The translations under genes were made by a program, and so were the position numbers. From contig JAUWIQ010000184.1 in the NCBI GenBank assembly GCA_030605285.1, positions 1 to 5,167 on the forward strand: a DNA stretch of 5,167 nucleotides, written 5' to 3'. The notes below the pieces were generated by a model. It was not told the origin of the DNA and did no database searches. It saw nothing but the letters and a program-made list of their open reading frames with translations. The stretch comes from Planctomycetota bacterium. GTDB taxonomy: Bacteria; Planctomycetota; Planctomycetia; Pirellulales; UBA7805. Shown here piece by piece: positions 1-5,167 of the stretch (the first letter of the stretch is position 1; each line of letters begins with the position of its first letter).

Positions 1-1563
1 ATCATCCGGTGTCGGTTCCAGCCCCACACTGCACCGCGAGACGTTGGAGTGCCGATGGGTGTCGCCCCAGAGAAGCCGGTATTTTTTATTTCCTGCCGTT
101 ACCTCGTAGGGTCCACGGCGAATCCGGGAGGGCATGGGGCGGTCATTGAACGGCGGGGCCGCGACGAGTATCGGAGTCTGCGCGTGATCGTTCGGGAGCC
201 TGGCCAAAAACACCTCGCCGTTGCAGCCGACCCGACCAAAAAAATCGCTATGGTGGTTGTGCGGGTCGGGTTTTTGCGGTGGTTTGCCTTCCCGGGTCCG
301 CTTGAGCCGCTCGTGCGATCCGAGTCGCTGCTCGCCGCCGTAGGCGAGATATATTTTTTCCGGTCCGCGTGCCACGGAGGGCTCTTCCAGATAGCCATCT
401 GAATATTGAAGTCTCTCAGCCTCGCCCCAATGGTCGCCCTCGAGTGGCCGGGCGAGCAGGTCCCAGTAATAGGAGGTGCCCCCGCGCGCGAGCCAGCCCC
501 CGCGTTGGTTATGTAGTGCGCGGTAGGCGATCCAAACCGAGCCATCGTGGCCCACCACAATCTTCGGCAACCCTGCGTGGCCGGTCCGATAACCTGGCGG
601 GGGCACAATCTCTTTGCGAGGATTGCCCGGCATCCAAAGTTTGTCCTCGTCGAGTACTCGGACCTCGATCCAGGAGTTTTGGCCTTTGCCATAGTTCGAA
701 GGAATTTTGTTAGCGGGATTTGCGCCGGTGATGGTCGTCGAACCCGAATTGGCATGACCCGGAATTTCTACCGCATCCCAGGTGATCCAGATCAGGTCCT
801 TCGCGGCCGCCGCCAAAGCCGGGTGCAGATCGTATTGGCCTCGTGAGGAAATACGCCGCGGAGCCGCGACCCCCTCCCGCTGATAATAAATATCGTAGTC
901 GCCCTCAGAAAACCCGCTCCAGACCACATGCCATACGCCGGCGGAGCTAAACACGATCGCGGGATCCCAGGCGTTCACAGCAGGGTCGCTGAGTCGTCGA
1001 ACCAAACCCTCGTCTTTAAGCTGGATCTCGTAGTTTGTGCCATTATGTAACTGATAGACGACCGCCACGCGGCCTCCCGGGGTGGCGGCGATTTCGGGGT
1101 TCTGGTGCGCACGTTTTTCATCCGGCAACAGCCGCGCAGCGGGTGACCACACGCCCTCACGGCGGACGGCTTGCCAGATGGTGGAGACTTGGTCTTTGTT
1201 GGTCTGCGTCCAGACACAGTGGAGTCGCTCTCCGGCAGCGGCCAGGACAGGACGCAGGTATTGCCCGAGTTCGGGAGTCAGGACAAAGGGATGTTTGCCG
1301 TCGGGACCGGAAACGACCACCTCGTCTCCCTTGTCGGTCGTGTGACGGATCCAGGTCACAGCAGCATTGCCGTATGGATCAACAGCCACCGCCGGGTTGT
1401 TGCCGAATGTCTTACCGTCCGTCAAAAGGCGCGCGGAGATTTGCTCGAGGTGTGCATGCTCCGGCTCGTCGTCCCCTGCGGCGTGGGCCGCCGGGCCGAT
1501 AAGAAGGGTTAACGCGAGCGCGACAAAAAAGAATCGCTCAGAAGACACGAAGACTTGGGTCAT
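1..1563 (-). CDS. Secreted beta-propeller protein with C-terminal PHP/DUF3604-like domain (partial, C-terminus beyond left edge)
   Basis: The reverse strand is open without a stop from ATG at 1563-1561 to base 1, giving 521 residues with the C-terminus outside the window. Residues 1-28 form a signal peptide: Arg10, a hydrophobic stretch at about 11-23, and an AHA|A cleavage site near residue 28, so export is expected. Residues about 50-410 contain seven repeats of one pattern, a Pro, a hydrophobic strand, a turn, then a strand ending in Trp or Tyr: 57-71, 104-118, 155-170, 200-215, 247-262, 332-347 and 394-408. This suggests a seven-bladed propeller. At 499-507 WGDTHRHSN matches the first His-x-His metal motif of PHP domains and of the DUF3604 family (His503, His505); the remaining metal ligands would lie beyond the edge. 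Such domains are metal-dependent hydrolases, often phosphoesterases; the substrate here is unknown. A stop at 1674-1672 and the AGAGGGA site support this start. The gene is divergent from the small membrane gene. Confidence 0.88.
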   Translation of the reverse strand, partial: MTQVFVSSERFFFVALALTLLIGPAAHAAGDDEPEHAHLEQISARLLTDGKTFGNNPAVAVDPYGNAAVTWIRHTTDKGDEVVVSGPDGKHPFVLTPELGQYLRPVLAAAGERLHCVWTQTNKDQVSTIWQAVRREGVWSPAARLLPDEKRAHQNPEIAATPGGRVAVVYQLHNGTNYEIQLKDEGLVRRLSDPAVNAWDPAIVFSSAGVWHVVWSGFSEGDYDIYYQREGVAAPRRISSRGQYDLHPALAAAAKDLIWITWDAVEIPGHANSGSTTITGANPANKIPSNYGKGQNSWIEVRVLDEDKLWMPGNPRKEIVPPPGYRTGHAGLPKIVVGHDGSVWIAYRALHNQRGGWLARGGTSYYWDLLARPLEGDHWGEAERLQYSDGYLEEPSVARGPEKIYLAYGGEQRLGSHERLKRTREGKPPQKPDPHNHHSDFFGRVGCNGEVFLARLPNDHAQTPILVAAPPFNDRPMPSRIRRGPYEVTAGNKKYRLLWGDTHRHSNVSRCSVGLEPTPDD

Positions 1564-1570
1564 GGCTGCG

Positions 1571-1577
1571 TCCCTCT
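1571..1577 (-). promoter_or_regulatory. Ribosome binding site of the propeller-PHP gene
   Basis: The minus strand reads AGAGGGA seven bases before the ATG at 1563. It is a good Shine-Dalgarno match at normal spacing. No other ATG lies in frame between this start and the upstream in-frame stop at 1674-1672, so the site fixes the start. I found no convincing promoter for this gene. Confidence 0.6.
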
Positions 1578-1742
1578 GTGTGGATTGCAACTGCGAGCTT
1601 GCCGACGGCGGGGGTTGCCGGAGATGTTTTTTGCCACGGCTCCCAACACTCTCGCAGCTCGTGCCGACGTGTCAATATGCCCAGGGTTAAAGATTCTTTT
1701 TTTGTCCCTCCTAGGCCATCTGTTAAACGGCCTCTTTAGGAA

Positions 1743-1777
1743 CCGTAAGCTTCATTACGGGCCGCAGCGCGTGCGGC
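1743..1777. repeat. Two adjacent perfect hairpins in the divergent spacer
   Basis: The first hairpin pairs CCGTAA (1743-1748) with TTACGG (1755-1760) around a 6-base loop. The second begins at the next base and pairs GCCGCA (1761-1766) with TGCGGC (1772-1777) around a 5-base loop. A weaker stem, AGGCC (1713-1717) with GGCCT (1729-1733), lies just upstream. No T-run follows on either strand, so these are not standard intrinsic terminators. They end 17 bases before the ATG of the small membrane gene, so they could form operator sites or a leader structure. The stems are seen directly; their function is a guess. Confidence 0.55.
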
Positions 1778-1794
1778 AACGCGACAATCAGATC

Positions 1795-2122
1795 ATGAAC
1801 AACCCCCGTAATTATCTGCTCCGTGCGCCATGTCTCGTTGGCGTGTTCGGCGTGGCGGGGATCTGGCCCGCAATGATTTCCTTCCGTGTCTTTTCGGTTC
1901 CCGCTGCGGGCTCCCTGGATCATGTCGCATTTTTTGCTGTGTATTTGTTTCCGGTCTCCTGCGCCGTGGGTATTGTTCTCGCCTGGGTACTCTATTTTGC
2001 AAAACAATACCGGGCGGCGTTTGTTGCAGATTCATCTGCCGGGGTTGAATCTCGCCCTGGGCGGTGTTGCGATTGGGCTACAACTTCTCCAAGATCTACC
2101 TGAGACCCTCGCGGGGATTTGA
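1795..2122 (+). pseudogene. Small three-helix membrane protein, frameshifted
   Basis: From ATG 1795 the first frame encodes two strongly hydrophobic segments, about residues 8-34 and 43-69, ending in LYFAKQYRAA. It then turns polar and arginine/serine-rich (a typical out-of-frame tail) and stops at 2101-2103. One base over, the next frame continues with a third hydrophobic helix containing LNLALGGVAIGLQLL and ends at TGA 2120-2122. Removing one T from the TTT at 2020-2022 joins them into a 108-residue protein reading ..QYRAALLQIHLPGLNLAL... This layout of three helices, with a proline-containing third helix after a short basic loop, resembles small uncharacterised inner-membrane proteins in many bacteria; I cannot name a family. 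No clear Shine-Dalgarno site precedes the ATG, so the start is tentative. It is either a recently broken gene or an intact gene with a one-base sequence error. An alternative is that only the first frame is expressed. Confidence 0.5.
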
Positions 2123-2149
2123 GACATGCCGGCAAACAGCCTGTTCGTT

Positions 2150-2226
2150 GCAGCGGATGGCGCTGCGGTCACGACCCGCAGCGGCGTGAGGGGCAGTCCG
2201 TGCCGTAGCGGTCGTGACTCAGCAGC
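2150..2226. repeat. Large imperfect hairpin, REP-like element or terminator stem
   Basis: The core is a perfect 9-bp inverted repeat, GTCACGACC (2168-2176) with GGTCGTGAC (2210-2218). It continues inward after a one-base bulge at 2177: 2178-2179 with 2208-2209, then GCGGC (2181-2185) with GCCGT (2202-2206), including one G-T pair. Outside it GCTGC (2162-2166) can pair with GCAGC (2222-2226). The same GCTGC arm can instead pair with GCAGC at 2150-2154 as part of a separate small hairpin, GCAGCG (2150-2155) with CGCTGC (2161-2166). The two folds exclude each other. A dispersed REP/MITE-like repeat, a structured RNA, or a terminator stem are all possible. Confidence 0.6.
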
Positions 2227-2248
2227 CGAGCAGTTCGTGTTTTTGTTT
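2162..2248 (+). terminator. Possible terminator after the small membrane gene
   Basis: The large stem at 2162-2226 lies 40 bases after the TGA of the small membrane gene and is followed by TTTTTGTTT at 2240-2248. The T-run is about 13 bases from the stem end, too far for a classic intrinsic terminator, so this is only a candidate. Termination here would isolate greA from upstream transcription. Confidence 0.3.
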
Positions 2249-2325
2249 GGCCAGATGTGGGGGTGAAATCGCATGGGAAAGCATTCGAATTTTAGGCACA
2301 GGTCGGCTCCCCACTTGTAGTCTCC

Positions 2326-2354
2326 TTTACGTCTCGAGTAATTTACGCGACAAT
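2326..2354 (+). promoter_or_regulatory. Weak sigma-70-like promoter candidate for greA
   Basis: TTTACG (2326-2331, four of six matches to TTGACA) is separated by 17 bases from GACAAT (2349-2354, four of six matches to TATAAT). Transcription would start near 2361, leaving a leader of about 80 bases before greA. Matches of this quality are common by chance. Confidence 0.22.
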
Positions 2355-2433
2355 AGAAACCCAATTCGATCTCCAACGGTCGAGAGTGGTTGAGGTTGGT
2401 TTTACGTAATTCAAGTGGGTTGTTGAACGCAAT

Positions 2434-2438
2434 AGGTG
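2434..2438 (+). promoter_or_regulatory. Ribosome binding site of greA
   Basis: AGGTG lies four bases before the ATG at 2443. The spacing is short, but it supports 2443 over the second in-frame ATG at 2461, which has no purine-rich site at the proper distance. Confidence 0.45.
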
Positions 2439-2442
2439 CAAC

Positions 2443-2922
2443 ATGTCTGAGCGGATTCCCATGACCCAGATCGGCTACAATAAGATCCGCGGCGAAGTGG
2501 AGCATTTTCAAAATGAGGAAATGCCAATAATCGAGAAACGCATCGCAGCAGCCCGCGCCGAAGGGGATTTAAGCGAGAATGCCGAATACCACGGGGCCCG
2601 TGAAAGCCAGGGAATGCTCCAGGCTAAAATTAATCTGCTTAAAGATAAGTTGGCCCGTGCCGATATTGTTGACACCTCCAATCTTGCTAAAGATCAGGTC
2701 GCTTTTAGTGCCAGAGTCGTTGTCAAGGATCTTGAATTTGATGATGAGGAGACGTTCGTGCTCGTGGGTGCTGGCGAAGAAGATTACGACCAAGGTAAGA
2801 TTCTCGTAACCAGTCCGCTAGCGCAGGGTTTGTTAGGGAAAAAGCTCGGGGACAAAGTGAAAATTGCTGTCCCGGCCGGGACGATGAAATTCGAGATTCT
2901 CGAAATCCATTTTGACGAGTAA
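2443..2922 (+). CDS. greA: Transcription elongation factor GreA
   Basis: GreA enters the secondary channel of RNA polymerase and stimulates the enzyme to cleave the 3' end of backtracked RNA, which rescues stalled complexes. The protein has 159 residues, close to the 158 of E. coli GreA, and begins MSERIPMT, which lines up with E. coli MQAIPMT. Residues about 8-78 form the antiparallel coiled coil. Its tip carries [10 protein letters not shown] (41-50), with Asp42 and Glu45 at the places of the catalytic-site acidic pair Asp41/Glu44 of E. coli. Residues about 85-158 form the C-terminal FKBP-like domain, with [23 protein letters not shown] as its most conserved part. The gene ends with tandem stops, TAATGA. 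Its base composition is more A/T-rich than that of the long minus-strand genes. It stands alone on the plus strand and converges on yggS, 21 bp away. Identification is secure. Confidence 0.97.
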   Translation: MSERIPMTQIGYNKIRGEVEHFQNEEMPIIEKRIAAARAEGDLSENAEYHGARESQGMLQAKINLLKDKLARADIVDTSNLAKDQVAFSARVVVKDLEFDDEETFVLVGAGEEDYDQGKILVTSPLAQGLLGKKLGDKVKIAVPAGTMKFEILEIHFDE

Positions 2923-2943
2923 TGAAAGTCGGCATGGGCCAGC

Positions 2944-3651
2944 TTACGTTACGATGCCGTCGAACAGCGCACGGCCAACCCGCAAAATAGTGGCTCCCTC
3001 AAGAATTGCCTCCTCAAAATCCTCACTCATGCCGAGTGATAACTCCTGCAGGGAGACTCCATCCGGAAGCGAATTGGCGAGCCGATCCCGGACTTCTCGT
3101 ACGGCAGCAAAGTCCCGGCGGGCGACCTCACGCCCCCCTTCGCGATGTGCCATGGCCATCAGGCCTCGGATTTCGAGGTGCGAAAAATTGGCGGCCGCCT
3201 GCAGTGCGGTCGTTAACTGCTTGGGATGAAAGCCGTGCTTTTCGGTATCCCCCGAAATATTAACCTCCAGCAATCCCGCGATTTTGATATTTTGCCTGCT
3301 TCCTTCCCGGCTAATCTCTTCCATCAGCCGTAGGCTATCGATCGAGTGGATCAGATGCACCAGGGGAACCGTGCGGGCCACCTTATTGCGCTGCAGGTGA
3401 CCTACTAAATGCCAGTGAATGTCCTCTCCGCTTAAGGCAGTTGCTTTTTCCCAAAGCTGTTGGGGCCGGCTCTCACCAAGATCTTTGAGTCCCGCGAGCG
3501 CGAGTTGACGTGTGGCTTCTGCGGTGGCGTATTTCGTGACGGCAACCAGACGAATATTTGCGGCAGAGCGACCTGCGCGACTCGCTGCTGTTGCAATGCG
3601 TTCGCGAATGCAACCGATGTTTTGGGCGATTATGCGCTGGACATCCGTCAT
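2944..3651 (-). CDS. yggS: YggS-family pyridoxal-phosphate homeostasis protein
   Basis: This family (YggS, PipY, human PLPBP) binds pyridoxal 5'-phosphate in an alanine-racemase-like TIM barrel and helps keep free PLP and amino-acid/keto-acid pools balanced; no catalytic activity is established. The protein has 235 residues, against 234 in E. coli. Visible family motifs are VAVTK at 36-40 with Lys40 as the PLP-binding lysine, LGESR at 58-62 in place of the usual GEN(R/Y), HWHLVGHLQRNK at 79-90, LEVNISGDTEKHGF at 128-141, IRGLMAMA at 161-168, LSLGMSEDFEEAI at 205-217, and RVGRALFDG at 224-232. The ATG at 3651-3649 lies only 5 bp after the stop of the upstream gene, so the two are probably co-transcribed and may be translationally coupled; no strong Shine-Dalgarno site is visible. 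The 3' end faces greA. Ser61 replacing the common Asn is a minor departure. Confidence 0.95.
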   Translation of the reverse strand: MTDVQRIIAQNIGCIRERIATAASRAGRSAANIRLVAVTKYATAEATRQLALAGLKDLGESRPQQLWEKATALSGEDIHWHLVGHLQRNKVARTVPLVHLIHSIDSLRLMEEISREGSRQNIKIAGLLEVNISGDTEKHGFHPKQLTTALQAAANFSHLEIRGLMAMAHREGGREVARRDFAAVREVRDRLANSLPDGVSLQELSLGMSEDFEEAILEGATILRVGRALFDGIVT

Positions 3652-3656
3652 TGCCG

Positions 3657-5167
3657 CTACTGAACTTCAATGAGTTCCTCCACGTCCCCTGTCCCTAGAA
3701 ATCGGCTCACATGTAGTTCGCACATCAGGTTCTGTCCAAGCACTGTCCGGTTCAATGGTTCGGTGAGCGAGCGGTACAGTAGCCACTGTTCGCCTCCAAT
3801 CTGCACGCGGTAACCGACCGCTTCATCACGTGTTACGTTTTTACGGTTGTGGCCGACCGCCAACTGGCGCCACGTTAGGGGGCGAGAAAATCGTTTCGGG
3901 GAGAGATCAAAAAACAGCGGTGTAAAAAGCCGGCCACGGCCCGAATGTTCCATCACGATCTGGTGTTGCTGAATGTCCAGGATCCCTCTGTTCCTTCCGC
4001 TACGCCATTCTGGGAGCCAAAGGGGTAGAACCTGTGCGACGGGTCGAGGCGATTTCAGAGTTATTTCATGGGTATCGGACGCGGGGTGGATCGTAATCTT
4101 GTCACCTAGCGGTATTCGGCTCTGGTATTCAATCGACTCCGGTTCGTCACAGAGGACCGCATCTGCCAGGACCAAGAATTGGTCTTCCCGCGCGAGAAGA
4201 AAGCTCCGTTGCAGACGGATCTTTGGGGCAACCTCCATCTCAAGCTCGAGATAATCGAGATCGCTGTCCGATTCCCAGGCGACTTCGTCCCATTCGGCCT
4301 CAGGGTCCTGTGGTACCTTGTGGCCGTTGCAGACAATTGTGAATTGCCAGTTACCCGCAAGCGCGACCGAAGATCCGTGGCAGAACTCCAGGCGGTTTTG
4401 CCCGTCCGCATAGGTTACGGCTACCTGTCGCGCCTTGTGCGACCATTTGTTCCGTAGCACGGCCAAAGCAGACCACTCGGAGTTATATGCCGGAGAAAGT
4501 TGCTTATTCGTAACCCCCTCGGTTGCTTTCCGACTGTCCCACAGGCAGGTGGCTGCCAGAGCATCTAGCTCGTTCCCGCCGAGCTGCAGCGCAGCCTGGA
4601 AAAGTTCGCGCACATCTCCGCCGGGGGCATTGCCATGGAAGACCATTTCGCCCCCGGGCCGACTCATTCGCAAGGATTGCGTCACGAGCCAGCGGTATTG
4701 CATCTCGGCACCATCGCTCCACACCAATTTGCGCCGCTTCGCCATGATTGCCCGACAGCGGGTCCAGCTGCCAAGCAGCGGACGCAATAACAGCAGATGT
4801 GCTGCGGGTGGCATTCCCTCGCCGTCCAGGAGCTCTGTAAGTGATTCGGAGAGACTGGTGATTGCTAGGCTCTGCAATTCCGCGGTCACCTTCTGCTCGG
4901 GAAAGAAATGGGCAAGCACGAGGGGGAGCTCTCCGCCGAGAAGAACTGCGCAGAGCGGTTGGTTGGTTATGTCGAGCTGACAGCTGTTGGCAGTGTTTTG
5001 AATCAGGCGATCCTGGAGTCGCCACCAGAGGGTATCTGGGCAGTGGGTGGATAGATCTGCCAAGGACCAAGCCCAGGCGACACACTCCAGTGCATAGCAG
5101 GAATCAATCGTCCTGGTGTTGGCGTCCTCCAGCCATGCTGAGAGAAGATGGTGTATTTCCTCGGCGC
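3657..5167 (-). CDS. Conserved hypothetical protein, planctomycete type, possibly heparinase II/III-like (partial, N-terminus beyond right edge)
   Basis: The frame is open from the right edge (first complete codon 5165-5163) to TAG at 3659-3657, giving 502 residues with no start in the window. A TTG at 5063 could pass for a start, but the upstream residues (AEEIHHLLSAWLEDANTR.. and LECVAWAWS) are equally protein-like, and no in-frame ATG is present. Residues 1 to about 215 are mainly helical and rich in Leu, Ala and Trp. From about 229 (SEWSALAVLRNKWS) the protein becomes beta-rich: LEFCHG..LAGNWQ at 259-274, DSDLDYLELEMEV at 300-312, then LLAREDQFLVLADAVL at 323-338. The C-terminus (about 452-501) has further beta strands. 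Helices followed by a beta-sandwich is the layout of heparinase II/III-like polysaccharide lyases, but I see no certain catalytic residues, so this is only a structural suggestion. No signal peptide can be judged. It lies 5 bp before yggS in the same operon. Confidence 0.85.
   Translation of the reverse strand, partial: AEEIHHLLSAWLEDANTRTIDSCYALECVAWAWSLADLSTHCPDTLWWRLQDRLIQNTANSCQLDITNQPLCAVLLGGELPLVLAHFFPEQKVTAELQSLAITSLSESLTELLDGEGMPPAAHLLLLRPLLGSWTRCRAIMAKRRKLVWSDGAEMQYRWLVTQSLRMSRPGGEMVFHGNAPGGDVRELFQAALQLGGNELDALAATCLWDSRKATEGVTNKQLSPAYNSEWSALAVLRNKWSHKARQVAVTYADGQNRLEFCHGSSVALAGNWQFTIVCNGHKVPQDPEAEWDEVAWESDSDLDYLELEMEVAPKIRLQRSFLLAREDQFLVLADAVLCDEPESIEYQSRIPLGDKITIHPASDTHEITLKSPRPVAQVLPLWLPEWRSGRNRGILDIQQHQIVMEHSGRGRLFTPLFFDLSPKRFSRPLTWRQLAVGHNRKNVTRDEAVGYRVQIGGEQWLLYRSLTEPLNRTVLGQNLMCELHVSRFLGTGDVEELIEVQ

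Larger units (their letters stand above)
2123..2442. other. Non-coding spacer between small membrane gene and greA
   Basis: This 320-base stretch has no credible gene. It holds a large imperfect hairpin with a following T-rich run (2150-2248), then an A/T-richer region that includes a weak promoter candidate and the greA leader. A reverse-strand open frame crosses it from inside greA but has no family-like features, overlaps the conserved greA start, and looks like a shadow. The hexamer TTTACG occurs three times (2326-2331, 2342-2347, 2401-2406). Confidence 0.6.

Noticed and set aside
99..755. Minus-strand open frame of 218 residues
   Set aside because: It is the neighbouring frame of the same gene; its product is basic and low in structure, and the true frame runs through without a break.
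49..1512. Several plus-strand open frames (for example 49-402, 369-713, 1035-1502, 1171-1512)
   Set aside because: They lie opposite the continuous propeller-PHP frame, which has a signal peptide, repeats and a family motif. The plus-strand products are Arg/Pro/Ser-rich with no family features, as expected of antisense shadows.
1670..1675. Perfect TTGACA on the minus strand upstream of the propeller-PHP gene
   Set aside because: No acceptable -10 hexamer lies 16-18 bases downstream (the region reads AGAGTG/AGTGTT), so I do not call a promoter.
2032..2511. Minus-strand open frame of 159 residues crossing the large hairpin
   Set aside because: It overlaps the conserved start of greA and the end of the membrane gene. 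Its length is explained by a GC-rich structured region without stops, and no domain is visible.
4435..4980. Plus-strand open frame of 181 residues
   Set aside because: It is antisense to the well-supported long minus-strand gene and has a shadow-like composition.
5061..5063. TTG as start codon of the long minus-strand protein
   Set aside because: The frame stays open to the window edge with coherent protein sequence upstream, so the gene is cut by the edge rather than starting here.
1..5167. CRISPR array, tRNA, rRNA, insertion sequence, attachment site or toxin-antitoxin pair
   Set aside because: I looked for regularly spaced direct repeats, cloverleaf arms, transposase motifs and small paired genes and saw none.

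Overview
The window looks like a piece of a Planctomycetes (Pirellulaceae-like) chromosome. This is an inference from protein style and gene company: a secreted beta-propeller protein joined to a PHP-type 'GDTHRHSN' domain, a long conserved hypothetical protein of the kind I associate with planctomycetes directly upstream of a YggS-family gene, a GreA with a strong acidic coiled-coil tip, and few clear Shine-Dalgarno sites. No marker gene fixes the taxon. GC content is moderate to high, and greA is visibly more A/T-rich than the two long minus-strand genes.

Layout. Bases 1-1563 (minus) hold the first 521 codons of a secreted protein whose C-terminus lies beyond the left edge. It has a signal peptide, seven propeller-like repeats, and the first metal-binding motif of a PHP/DUF3604-like domain just before the edge. 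Bases 1564-1794 are a divergent spacer with two back-to-back perfect hairpins. Bases 1795-2122 (plus) read as a small three-helix membrane protein that needs one frame change near 2020-2022, so it is either a fresh pseudogene or contains a sequencing error. Bases 2123-2442 are non-coding and hold a large imperfect hairpin followed by a T-rich run, then the leader of greA. Bases 2443-2922 (plus) are greA. Bases 2944-3651 and 3657-5167 (both minus) are a two-gene operon: a long hypothetical protein, cut by the right edge, followed after 5 bp by a yggS-type pyridoxal-phosphate protein. greA and yggS converge with only 21 bp between their stops.

How the genes relate. greA (transcript-cleavage factor) and yggS (PLP homeostasis) are housekeeping genes. 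The long protein upstream of yggS is probably co-transcribed with it; its all-helical start and beta-rich C-terminal half resemble the layout of heparinase II/III-like proteins, but I cannot assign a reaction. The propeller-PHP protein is exported and probably acts on a phosphorylated or polymeric substrate outside the cytoplasm. Nothing here is an obvious defence, mobile or CRISPR system. The least explained parts are the broken membrane gene and the structured DNA on both sides of it.
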